Below, piece by piece: positions 1 through 6,797 of a DNA stretch of 20,584 nt. This DNA is from Candidatus Levybacteria bacterium RIFCSPLOWO2_01_FULL_39_10 (GTDB lineage: Bacteria; Patescibacteriota; Microgenomatia; Levybacterales; UBA12049). The DNA lies in NCBI GenBank assembly GCA_001782515.1, contig MFOV01000001.1, positions 19,202 through 39,785 on the forward strand, read 5' to 3'. A program made the position numbers and the translations under genes. Under the pieces are notes generated by a model. It had not been told where the DNA came from. It made no database searches and worked only from the letters and a program-made list of their open reading frames with translations. The stretch's first letter is position 1, and each line of letters begins with the position of its first letter.

Positions 1-1
1 T

Positions 2-481
2 GCAGCAATGGCAGATGCTCTAGGAAGAATGATATCACTTAATCTTCGGCTCGCGGGTAACCTGCCGCCACGCGAGCGGATAAGACAGGTTATATCCCAG
101 CTCTCAGGAATTGGAGGAGCAAGAAGCGTCGGATTCGGCGAAAACAGAGTTCGCTCGCTTCCTGATGCTATTGCTAAAATTCTTGCCAAACAATATGCAT
201 TCAGAGTCAACGGCGTGGTTGAGGATAAGCTTGCGCCAGCAAGCGCTACTAACGGATATACAAAAGTATCTGTTGTTAATGCCGACGCGCCTTTAGAACA
301 AAAACAAACAGAAGAAGGAGAAAAAGTATCAGAATTAAAACAACTTGCACTTGCGGAAAATATACTTACAGAAACAGCAGAAACACATTTATTTGATATC
401 TGCCCTGAATGCGGGGCAGGAGCGTTCGCTTATGAAGAAGGCTGCAGAAAATGTTATGCCTGCGGCCATTCTGAGTGTTAA
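2..481 (+). CDS. nrdJ: Adenosylcobalamin-dependent (class II) ribonucleoside-diphosphate reductase, C-terminal part (5' end outside window)
   Basis: The reading frame is open from the first bases, so the gene begins upstream; about 159 C-terminal residues are visible. The segment has the late barrel-side region seen in class II reductases (SLPDAIAKIL and the preceding GxGG stretch). It ends in a cysteine-rich tail with CPECG, CRKCYAC and a final C, the zinc-finger-like and redox-relay type tail known from NrdJ/NrdZ proteins. Class II reductases make deoxyribonucleotides using adenosylcobalamin and need no oxygen or separate radical subunit. The next gene downstream makes that cofactor from cob(I)alamin and lies behind a cobalamin riboswitch, which supports the call. 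The catalytic cysteines are outside the window, so the assignment rests on the C-terminal region and the context. Confidence 0.85.
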   Translation, partial: AAMADALGRMISLNLRLAGNLPPRERIRQVISQLSGIGGARSVGFGENRVRSLPDAIAKILAKQYAFRVNGVVEDKLAPASATNGYTKVSVVNADAPLEQKQTEEGEKVSELKQLALAENILTETAETHLFDICPECGAGAFAYEEGCRKCYACGHSEC

Positions 482-506
482 TAGATATTAGAGATTAATT
501 TGGAAA

Positions 507-518
507 TTTGCTAGTATC
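507..518 (+). promoter_or_regulatory. Possible extended -10 promoter for the cobalamin riboswitch transcript
   Basis: A TGCTAGTAT sequence (TG, one base, then a four-of-six -10 hexamer) lies just upstream of the riboswitch 5' strand at 529. No good -35 hexamer is visible. A start about 7 nt downstream would leave almost no leader before the aptamer. This is weak on sequence alone. Read-through from nrdJ is the alternative, since no terminator is visible between the nrdJ stop and this point. Confidence 0.35.
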
Positions 519-528
519 TAAAACCAGT

Positions 529-682
529 AAGGTTTGGGCAAGACGGTCCCGATGATATTTTTCATTCGGGATCCCGTATGAATAAGATTCGTCGGGGGCG
601 AAAATCCCACACAGTGCCGCTACCGTAAAGTCGGAAAACCGCCTTACCAAGTTCCCGAGCAGGAAAAGTACAGGCAAACTTG
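529..682 (+). promoter_or_regulatory. Cobalamin (B12) riboswitch aptamer
   Basis: The region carries the conserved core of cobalamin riboswitches in order. GGCGAAAATCC (598-608) is close to the consensus GGTGxxAATCC. GTGCCGCTACCGT (614-626) is close to the GxCCCGCCACTGT segment. AGTCGGAAAACCGCC (629-643) is the B12 box, consensus AGTCAGGAxACCTGCC. A closing stem is visible between AAGGTTTG (529-536) and CAAACTTG (675-682), with seven pairs including one G-U. It lies directly upstream of a corrinoid adenosyltransferase gene, the expected target. Bound adenosylcobalamin is expected to switch the downstream operon off through the adjoining terminator. Confidence 0.9.
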
Positions 683-728
683 AAACTTCTCGGGATCCCG
701 AAGAAAACGGGACAAGGAGAAGTTTTTT
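683..728 (+). terminator. Rho-independent terminator of the B12 riboswitch (expression platform)
   Basis: AAACTTCTC (683-691) pairs perfectly with GAGAAGTTT (717-725), and the 3' arm runs into a six-T tract (723-728). The hairpin starts immediately after the 3' strand of the aptamer closing stem and ends 12 nt before the adenosyltransferase start. That is the geometry of a transcription-terminating expression platform. The loop contains CGGGATCCCG, a palindrome that also occurs at 567-576, near the 5' side of the aptamer. Confidence 0.8.
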
Positions 729-740
729 ATTGCATAAAAT

Positions 741-1322
741 ATGGCAGGAAAAATATATACAAGGACAGGAGACAGAGGCAGAACGTCTCTTTTTGACGGG
801 AAAAAAATCTTAAAGTCTGACAAAAGAGTTGAAACTTATGGAACAATTGATGAACTAAATTCAGCGATCGGTTTGGCGATCGCTGAAATATCCAATGTCA
901 AATTTCAAATTTCCAATAAACAAAAAAGGAACGGCTTGCCATTAATAACTGATGAATTGGAAGAAATTCAAAATGATTTACTCGAAATAGGTTCTTCTCT
1001 TGCGGTTTCAAAGACTCTGCCGGTTGATCAGCTTTCGAGTAGACCAAAAGAGTTTGAAGTTTTGATTGATAAACTAACTAGTAAACTTCCGCCGCTAAAT
1101 CAATTCATTCTTCCCGGAGGGGGCAAAGGAGGAGCACTTCTTCATGTTGCCCGAACAATTGCAAGAAGAGCTGAACGGCGCGTAGTTGGTTTGAGTAAAT
1201 CTGAAAAAATAGATCCGATAGTTTTAGTTTATTTAAATAGACTTTCGGACCTTTTATTTACCATGGCTCGTTTTGTAAATTATAAAGAAAAAAAACGAGA
1301 AAAAATCTGGAGGAAAAAATGA
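741..1322 (+). CDS. pduO: Cob(I)alamin adenosyltransferase, PduO type
   Basis: This enzyme transfers the adenosyl group of ATP to cob(I)alamin, making the cofactor used by the class II reductase just upstream. The 193-residue protein has the family's N-terminal ATP-binding signature (KIYTRTGDRGRTSLFDG, residues 4-20), then RVETYGTIDELNSAIGLA, the Arg-rich helix HVARTIARRAERRVV and the C-terminal YLNRLSDLLFTMAR motif. Length is typical of the family. Residues about 51-65 (ISNVKFQISNKQKRN) look like a low-complexity insertion of a type often seen in CPR proteins, placed between two conserved helices. It lies behind a cobalamin riboswitch and terminator. Its stop overlaps the next start in ATGA, so the two genes are co-transcribed. 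No cobalamin synthesis genes are visible here, which fits salvage of external corrinoids. Confidence 0.93.
   Translation: MAGKIYTRTGDRGRTSLFDGKKILKSDKRVETYGTIDELNSAIGLAIAEISNVKFQISNKQKRNGLPLITDELEEIQNDLLEIGSSLAVSKTLPVDQLSSRPKEFEVLIDKLTSKLPPLNQFILPGGGKGGALLHVARTIARRAERRVVGLSKSEKIDPIVLVYLNRLSDLLFTMARFVNYKEKKREKIWRKK
861..886. repeat. Perfect inverted repeat in pduO, including a GCGATCGC core
   Basis: CAGCGATCG (862-870) and CGATCGCTG (877-885) are exact inverted copies around a 6-nt loop, and the flanking T/A pairs extend the stem to 11 bp. The octamer GCGATCGC occurs at 876-883. The repeat encodes conserved family sequence (NSAIGLAIAE), so it may simply be fixed by the protein. It directly precedes the low-complexity insertion. 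Confidence 0.5.
1309..1318 (+). promoter_or_regulatory. Shine-Dalgarno site for the 1319 gene
   Basis: GGAGGA (1309-1314) lies 4 nt before the ATG at 1319. The site is inside the 3' end of pduO and supports the 1319 start. It contrasts with the first genes of many transcription units in this window, which have no such sequence. Confidence 0.7.
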
Positions 1323-2455
1323 TAGAAAGAGGGGATATTAATCAATATAACCCTGCATTTGACAGCCAAAGGTTCACCGCTCTTATGGCAGGTCGTGGAA
1401 CAGCTGGGTTTGAAACAGCACTTGCAACAGAGAAAGCTTATATTGGGCAGCAATTGAAGACTGATATTGGAGAAAGATTAGATGTAGTAAAAAGCACATT
1501 TGTTTATGAAATAAGAGATGGAAAATTATATGAGCCAGGTAGAGACGAGCCAATGGAGGAAGTGATCAAAAGGGGAATGGGGAAAAATCCAATAGACGCA
1601 CAAAGAGATGCAGCAGAATTGGGCTCATTTACAGGTGTTATTCAGGGATTTTTAGCAAAAGAGGATACACCAGATGGGACTACTGTTCTTACTGTTTCGC
1701 CAAGAGGACTGCCGGGCTCGTTTGAGAAAAAAAACTTCTTTCAGGTTTATGTTAGGGAAGGGAAATATATAATTGGCACAAGGTATTTTTCAGATTTAAC
1801 CAACGAGGATTATCGAAGAAAAATCATAAGCATAAATCCTGCTTATTCTACTCTTATACCCGAAAAACCAACAGACGTGGATCTTAAATCAAATCCTATG
1901 GTTATTCCGTCTCATCTTGATTATTCAGCAGATCCGGAAGCTTTAGCTATGTTTCTTTTGAAAAAAGAAATAGGAATGCCTGAGGAGCAGTTAGATGAGG
2001 TATGGGAAGTTGTAACCCCGCTGGTAACAAGTTATACAAATACTTTGATAGAAAATCCAGGAGATCTATATTGGCTTGAAATGAATTATAGAGCATTACT
2101 TAATGGCGCGCATAAAACCAGCGAGCGAGTATTAGAACAAAAATTCGACTATGAAAAGTTAACAGTTGACGAAAGAGTTCGGGCTACTTACTTCAATTGG
2201 ACTGGGACAAGGATTGAAATCCAAATGCTTGCAAATGAAGAAATAAAAATCGGAGGAGGAGCATGCGGATCAGGCTCTTGTTCGATTGATGGTTCAAAAT
2301 CTATCGATGAAAAAGGACCGCTTAGTTTTTCATGTCCATCATGCGGGGAGACAAATACCCGTCCATATGGTGGTTATGTTTACAGATGTAAAAATAAAAA
2401 ATGTCCAGATCCTGAAGCGGTTTTACCAAAATCACTTAGAAAAATACAACATTAA
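1319..2455 (+). CDS. Unknown protein with C-terminal zinc ribbon, in the B12-riboswitch operon
   Basis: I do not recognise this 378-residue protein. The start overlaps the pduO stop as ATGA and has a strong GGAGGA ribosome site, so it is translated from the same mRNA and should fall under the cobalamin riboswitch. No signal peptide or membrane segment is evident. Most of the chain is mixed alpha/beta without an obvious motif. Near the C-terminus there is a small-residue/cysteine stretch (GGGACGSGSCS, about residues 314-324). A likely zinc ribbon follows, with CPSCG and later CKNKKC spaced as two metal-binding knuckles, and a basic tail. A role linked to corrinoid or reductase metabolism is inferred from the operon only. 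A nucleic-acid-binding role through the ribbon is equally possible. Confidence 0.75.
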   Translation: MIERGDINQYNPAFDSQRFTALMAGRGTAGFETALATEKAYIGQQLKTDIGERLDVVKSTFVYEIRDGKLYEPGRDEPMEEVIKRGMGKNPIDAQRDAAELGSFTGVIQGFLAKEDTPDGTTVLTVSPRGLPGSFEKKNFFQVYVREGKYIIGTRYFSDLTNEDYRRKIISINPAYSTLIPEKPTDVDLKSNPMVIPSHLDYSADPEALAMFLLKKEIGMPEEQLDEVWEVVTPLVTSYTNTLIENPGDLYWLEMNYRALLNGAHKTSERVLEQKFDYEKLTVDERVRATYFNWTGTRIEIQMLANEEIKIGGGACGSGSCSIDGSKSIDEKGPLSFSCPSCGETNTRPYGGYVYRCKNKKCPDPEAVLPKSLRKIQH

Positions 2456-2531
2456 ATTGAATACAAACAACCTGTTCAGTAAATTTGTAATAATTTTATG
2501 TGGTTAATCTAAAGCAAAGTTATAGCCTCTT

Positions 2532-2540
2532 TGTGATAAT
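2532..2540 (+). promoter_or_regulatory. Extended -10 promoter for the 2551-5312 operon
   Basis: TGTGATAAT matches an extended -10 (TG, one base, then five of six consensus bases). It ends 10 nt before the ATG at 2551, predicting a transcript that starts about 3-4 nt before the start codon. There is no clear -35 hexamer and no Shine-Dalgarno sequence. Confidence 0.55.
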
Positions 2541-2550
2541 ATAAAAGTAT

Positions 2551-2937
2551 ATGGACCAAAATACTGATAAAAATCAAAAAATACCGGGTACCGATCAAAT
2601 TTCGGCAACTCCTGGCGGAAAAGAAAGCGCTCCTTCGGAAATTGGAGGAGAGCAGAATCCGCTTACAGAGTTTGCAACACATAAAGAACCTGAAATATCA
2701 GAAGAATTAAAAGGGGTTGTAACACCTGTTTCTACTCCTTCAATTCAAAGAACAGTAGATGAGGTACTGCCAGCTGGGAAGCAAAATTCAAGCGTTCAAA
2801 GTACGAGCGAAGTAAGTATAGCAGAAGAAGGGAATATAGGCTTAGGAATAACTTGGCTAAATGCAATAAAAAGTAAATTAGAGAGTTTAAGATCTTTATT
2901 TAAAGGTTCGAAACCTAATGAGCCTGTTAAAATTTAG
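2551..2937 (+). CDS. Small, mostly disordered protein preceding the VirD4/TraG-like ATPase
   Basis: The 128-residue product is dominated by Ser, Thr, Glu, Gln, Pro and Gly and is probably unstructured over residues 1-90. A short C-terminal segment (about residues 95-118, GLGITWLNAIKSKLESLRSLFKG) could form an amphipathic helix. There is no signal peptide or zinc site. It ends 2 nt before the ATPase start, so the two genes form one operon, and it may be an accessory partner of that ATPase. The function is unknown; the partner idea comes from position only. The start is supported by an extended -10 just upstream. Confidence 0.65.
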   Translation: MDQNTDKNQKIPGTDQISATPGGKESAPSEIGGEQNPLTEFATHKEPEISEELKGVVTPVSTPSIQRTVDEVLPAGKQNSSVQSTSEVSIAEEGNIGLGITWLNAIKSKLESLRSLFKGSKPNEPVKI

Positions 2938-2939
2938 CT

Positions 2940-5312
2940 ATGTTTGAAAGTTTTGCACAAGATCCATTTTCAGCTTTAGTTCTTCTTCTTTTTGTGTTAG
3001 CAGGAGTAGCGCTTTCATTTTTTTTGATTGCAGGACTAATTTATTATATTGCTCTTAATTATAAGTATAGAAACAGGGAAAAAGACGCGCTTGATTCAAC
3101 TCTTATCCAAATATCTGTTCCCCGCGATAATGAAATAAAAATAGATGCAGCTGAACAGCTTTTCTCAAGTTTTTCAAGTCTTAAGCATGGCGGGTTTCTG
3201 ACTTTCTTAAAATCCCAGCCAAGTCTTTCGTTTGAAATAGTCGGAATGCCGGGAGACATTAGATTTTATGTCTCAACCCCAAATAAATACAAAGATTTTG
3301 TTGAGAAGCAAATTAACGGCGCATATCCAGATGCTGAAATAAAAGAGGTGAATGAAAAAGATGCTCTCCGTCCTGGATCAATTCTTGGTAACGAGTACAA
3401 TATTTTTACAGAAGAATCGAAGGTCTCTTTTGCGTCCCTAAGACTTAAAAACTATGATTATCTGCCGATTAAAGTTTTCAAAGATCTGCCGACTGATCCT
3501 TTGTCCTCCCTCACATCGATCTTAGCGAAAATGACAGAAGGGGAGGGCGCTGCAATTCAGCTTGTTATAAGTCCTGCCGAGTCTACCTGGAAAAAATCAG
3601 GCAGATCGTATCTTTCAAAAACAAAAAAAGGCGAAGCAGATCCTGAAACAGCCAAATATTCAACAGATCCTAAAGAAATTGAGGGAATTGAAAATAAGAT
3701 CGGCAAACCCGGGTTTAGTTCAGTAGTAAGAGTTGTTGTGTCCTCAACTACTGCAGAATCAGCAGATGCGCATCTTAATAATATTGTTAATGCATTTGGT
3801 CAGTTTGAGAGTTTTAACTCGTTTACGAAAAACAAGGTAAGAGTTAAAAGAAATTTTATGAATGATTTTATCTATAGATACATGCCCAAAATGGGGAGTA
3901 CGGCTGTTATGACGTCTGAGGAGCTTGCAACAATCTGGCATTTGCCTAATAAATCTATAACCACACCTCACATACACTTTATAACTTCAAAAAGGGCACC
4001 TGCTGCAGCCCATATTCCAACATCAGGGCTTTACCTGGGAAAGAGTATGTATAGGGGGCTCACCCGGGATGTTTTTATTGAAAAAGACGATAGGCGTCGT
4101 CACATGTACATAATTGGAAAAACAGGTACGGGAAAAACAGAGTTTTTAAAACAGATGATAATCCAGGATATCCAAAATGGAGAGGGCGTGGGGGTTGTTG
4201 ATCCTCACGGAGACCTTATTGAGGATTTACTCCAGATTGTCCCATCAGAGCGGGCTGAGGATGTAATTTTGTTCGACCCTTCAGACACTCAAAGGCCAAT
4301 GGGCTTAAATATGCTTGAAGCACAAACTGAGGAGGAAAAACACTATGTTGTATCAAGTATTGTAGGGCTTATGTACAAACTTTATGATCCTAACAAAACA
4401 GGAATAATAGGTCCCCGTTTTGAGCACGCAATAAGAAACGCAATGCTAACAGTTATGTCGCGTCCCGGCTCAACTTTTATTGAAGTGGTTCGGGTAATGA
4501 CCGACTCACGTTTTGTTCAAGAGCTTTTGCCTGAAGTTCAGGATCCGATTGTCAGGCGCTACTGGACAGACCAGATTGCACAGACTTCTGACTTTCACAA
4601 ATCTGAAGTTTTGGACTACATTGTTTCCAAATTCGGCCGTTTTGTAACAAATAAAACTATGAGAAATATCATAGGGCAGAGTCAGTCTGCATTTAATTTC
4701 AGAGAGGTGATGGATAACAAGAAAATTCTTCTAGTTAACCTTTCTAAAGGAAGAATTGGCGAGGAAAACTCAAGCTTTTTAGGGTTGATTCTGGTTCCTA
4801 AGATTCTTGTTGCTGCTATGAGCAGGCAAAATGTTCCCATGGAGCAGAGAAATGATTTTTTCCTCTATGTTGATGAGTTCCAGAACTTTGCAACACCGGA
4901 CTTTGCCCAGATCTTATCTGAAGCCCGAAAATACAGGCTTAATCTTATTGTTGCAAACCAATTCATTGGGCAAATGGAGGAGGAAATAAAAAACGCAATA
5001 TTCGGAAACGTGGGAACTCTGGCAGCATTTAGGGTTGGCGTGACTGATGCAAATTATCTTCAGCACGAATTCCAGCCGACATTTGATGAGGCAGATCTTA
5101 TAAATATTGATAGATACAACGCTTATGTCAGAACTGTTGTAAATGGCGAGCCGGTTCCTCCGTTTTCGCTAGATACAACAAAGGATATGGATCAGGAGAA
5201 AGCAAAGTTAAATCCAAGAGTATCAGAGCTTATAAAAGAATTGTCGCGGCTCAAATACGGACGCGATGTAACCGTAATTGAACAAATCATAGGGGAGCGC
5301 GCCCAGCTCTAG
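2940..5312 (+). CDS. VirD4/TraG-like membrane-anchored DNA-translocating ATPase (type IV coupling-protein family)
   Basis: The 790-residue protein begins with a hydrophobic stretch (about residues 11-41, likely one or two membrane passes). A basic segment and a long cytoplasmic region of about 340 residues follow. The ATPase domain has a Walker A motif GKTGTGKT (residues 393-400), then GVVDPHGDLIEDLL, and a Walker B-type FFLYVDEFQNF with D645 and E646. The ARKYRLNLIVANQ segment matches the sensor region of TraG/VirD4/HerA-type hexameric pumps. Family members couple ATP hydrolysis to DNA or protein transfer through a membrane pore. No relaxase or mating-channel gene is visible nearby, so in this organism it could serve DNA uptake, export or another transport job. 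The last 26 bp overlap the convergent 5287-6633 gene. Confidence 0.8.
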   Translation: MFESFAQDPFSALVLLLFVLAGVALSFFLIAGLIYYIALNYKYRNREKDALDSTLIQISVPRDNEIKIDAAEQLFSSFSSLKHGGFLTFLKSQPSLSFEIVGMPGDIRFYVSTPNKYKDFVEKQINGAYPDAEIKEVNEKDALRPGSILGNEYNIFTEESKVSFASLRLKNYDYLPIKVFKDLPTDPLSSLTSILAKMTEGEGAAIQLVISPAESTWKKSGRSYLSKTKKGEADPETAKYSTDPKEIEGIENKIGKPGFSSVVRVVVSSTTAESADAHLNNIVNAFGQFESFNSFTKNKVRVKRNFMNDFIYRYMPKMGSTAVMTSEELATIWHLPNKSITTPHIHFITSKRAPAAAHIPTSGLYLGKSMYRGLTRDVFIEKDDRRRHMYIIGKTGTGKTEFLKQMIIQDIQNGEGVGVVDPHGDLIEDLLQIVPSERAEDVILFDPSDTQRPMGLNMLEAQTEEEKHYVVSSIVGLMYKLYDPNKTGIIGPRFEHAIRNAMLTVMSRPGSTFIEVVRVMTDSRFVQELLPEVQDPIVRRYWTDQIAQTSDFHKSEVLDYIVSKFGRFVTNKTMRNIIGQSQSAFNFREVMDNKKILLVNLSKGRIGEENSSFLGLILVPKILVAAMSRQNVPMEQRNDFFLYVDEFQNFATPDFAQILSEARKYRLNLIVANQFIGQMEEEIKNAIFGNVGTLAAFRVGVTDANYLQHEFQPTFDEADLINIDRYNAYVRTVVNGEPVPPFSLDTTKDMDQEKAKLNPRVSELIKELSRLKYGRDVTVIEQIIGERAQL

Positions 5313-6633
5313 GGTTGTAAAACACGTAAATACCTTTTCTGCTATTAGCCGTTTCCTGTATTAGCGCAGTCCACTTAGGATCATATTCCTGGAAAGTTAT
5401 AATATTTCCATTACCGTCTTCTACGAGTAATCCTACTGCTGTGTTTACATCACGTACTATTTTAATACCTATTAATTCCAGGCTTGGATCCTGTCTTATT
5501 TCTTCTGCCCGTACTTCTCCCTCTTCCAATGTTTGAAATTTTTCCCATTCTTTTGGATACCATCTTTCAAGGGCATGTGAGAAATCTATTGGATCTTCAA
5601 TACCAGTTTTTATTAGATTCCTATAGTTAGGGATATTGTCTGTTAGATATCTAATTAATTCTTCATCTGTCATTCTTCTAAGCATCGAGGGGAATAATTT
5701 TTCTCTATCAGATCCATCCGGAGAGTAAAAGGGCCTAAAAAGACTTGCGAAAAAGACGTCACGCCCCATACTGCGCGGATCAAAATATACTTTTTGATGA
5801 AGCCTTGCGCGTGCTAAAAGAAAGGCTCCAAGTCTTCTAGGGTTTGAAATATGAATTCTTTCAGCGTCTCTGTCAATAACAATATCTTTGTATAAATTCC
5901 CAAGCTTAGGATCAGCGTTTAAAATGGTTTTAAAATCCGGGTAATAAGTATTTTGAGACATGTCCACAATTACATAGGCAATTCTATCCGAAATGTCTAA
6001 AAGCTGTCCTAATAAGCCTTCATTATTTATAATCGCATGCATTTCCTCACGTGATGATCCAATTTCTTCTATGTATTTCCATCCCTCTTCATCAATTACT
6101 TCCCACCACCATTCCTCTTCGTTTAAGTTATTTTTATCTACAAATATTGTTGGATCCCCACCCGCAGGTATTGCTATGTCATGAAGAATTGCGGCTGTAA
6201 CACCAATTCTTATTAGTTCTTCCGGAAAATCGTTGTTTCTCATTGCAAACTCCATAACTCTAGCCGTGTTTATTATGTGCAGTTCACGATCATGCCTGTA
6301 ATTAAATCCAATTTGCCTATCTGGGTCTGATACAGGCATAGTTAGAAATCCCAAAGCTTTAATTCCGCGCAGGCGCCATGTGGGAAAACGTTGAATAGCT
6401 TCATAAACGTATTCTTTTTCAAAAATTGAACCACCGAGGTCAGCAAAATCCATACCAAATAATAGCGAATTGTCATCCTCTCCATTAAAAAAAGCTTCAT
6501 GTTCACATTGTGCTAGAAACCCCTCCTCCATATGTTTTAATATTATTCTGTTTCTGCTTATTCTTGTTTTTCCCTCAGAAGAAGGGATAGGGGATAAATC
6601 GTTAGACCGGCTTGATGGGAATTCCTCTACCAT
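5287..6633 (-). CDS. HD-domain phosphohydrolase, putative dNTPase (SAMHD1/dGTPase-like)
   Basis: I chose the ATG at 6633 (448 residues). The frame stays open up to 6786, but that extension runs antisense through tRNA-Ile and is not plausible, whereas an extended -10 (TGCTAATAT, 6652-6644) sits just upstream of 6633. The HD metal site is visible: H119 in RELH, H151-D152 in AILHDIA, and D216 in ISDRIAYVIVD. The segment LLARARLHQKVYF at about residue 290 resembles the helix after the active site in SAMHD1/YwfO-type enzymes. These proteins hydrolyse dNTPs to deoxynucleosides and triphosphate. With a ribonucleotide reductase in the same region a role in dNTP balance is reasonable, but substrate specificity cannot be read from sequence. 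Its 3' end overlaps the convergent ATPase gene by 26 bp. Confidence 0.65.
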   Translation of the reverse strand: MVEEFPSSRSNDLSPIPSSEGKTRISRNRIILKHMEEGFLAQCEHEAFFNGEDDNSLLFGMDFADLGGSIFEKEYVYEAIQRFPTWRLRGIKALGFLTMPVSDPDRQIGFNYRHDRELHIINTARVMEFAMRNNDFPEELIRIGVTAAILHDIAIPAGGDPTIFVDKNNLNEEEWWWEVIDEEGWKYIEEIGSSREEMHAIINNEGLLGQLLDISDRIAYVIVDMSQNTYYPDFKTILNADPKLGNLYKDIVIDRDAERIHISNPRRLGAFLLARARLHQKVYFDPRSMGRDVFFASLFRPFYSPDGSDREKLFPSMLRRMTDEELIRYLTDNIPNYRNLIKTGIEDPIDFSHALERWYPKEWEKFQTLEEGEVRAEEIRQDPSLELIGIKIVRDVNTAVGLLVEDGNGNIITFQEYDPKWTALIQETANSRKGIYVFYNPRAGRAPL

Positions 6634-6643
6634 ATGGAGCAGA

Positions 6644-6652
6644 ATATTAGCA
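6644..6652 (-). promoter_or_regulatory. Extended -10 promoter for the HD-domain gene
   Basis: Read on the minus strand, TG-C-TAATAT has its hexamer at 6649-6644, leaving 10 nt to the ATG at 6633. This predicts a nearly leaderless mRNA and supports the 6633 start over the longer frame. Confidence 0.45.
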
Positions 6653-6680
6653 CAAGATATATGCGAGATCAAAGGGGAAA

Positions 6681-6689
6681 TGTTATAAT
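6681..6689 (+). promoter_or_regulatory. Extended -10 promoter for tRNA-Ile(UAU)-hicBA
   Basis: TG-T-TATAAT is a perfect extended -10. The predicted start is near 6696, leaving a short leader before the tRNA that contains the palindrome at 6704-6720. There is no -35 of note. No other promoter is evident before hicB, so it probably serves hicBA as well. Confidence 0.7.
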
Positions 6690-6703
6690 TGGGTGTAATT
6701 TCT

Positions 6704-6720
6704 GTCACGTCAAACGTGAC
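6704..6720 (+). repeat. Perfect 7-bp inverted repeat just before tRNA-Ile
   Basis: GTCACGT (6704-6710) and ACGTGAC (6714-6720) are exact inverted copies with a 3-nt spacer. They lie between the predicted transcription start and the tRNA, 3 nt before the mature 5' end. It could be an operator, possibly for the HicAB complex, or an RNA hairpin affecting 5' processing. The sequence does not decide between these. Confidence 0.6.
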
Positions 6721-6723
6721 TTT

Positions 6724-6795
6724 GCTCTTGTAGCTCAGAGGCAGAGCGCTACTCTTATAAAGTAGATGTCCTTGGTTCGAATCCAAGCAGGAGCA
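6724..6795 (+). tRNA. tRNA-Ile(UAU)
   Basis: The full cloverleaf can be drawn. The acceptor GCTCTTG (6724-6730) pairs with CAGGAGC (6788-6794), with discriminator A at 6795. The D stem is GCTC/GAGC. The anticodon stem CTACT/AGTAG encloses the 7-nt loop CTTATAA. The T stem CTTGG/CCAAG encloses TTCGAAT. U33 fixes the anticodon as UAU, which reads the isoleucine codon AUA. Most bacteria read AUA with a CAU tRNA modified by TilS, so a UAU species is uncommon. CCA is not encoded. The hicB start codon follows after only two bases. Confidence 0.93.
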
Positions 6796-6797
6796 CT

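Noticed and set aside
495..677. Minus-strand 60-codon frame over the riboswitch
   Set aside because: It overlaps the conserved B12 aptamer and has no family features.
6634..6786. N-terminal extension of the HD-domain frame to 6786
   Set aside because: It runs antisense through tRNA-Ile and through the tRNA promoter, and the peptide has no family similarity. An extended -10 supports the start at 6633.
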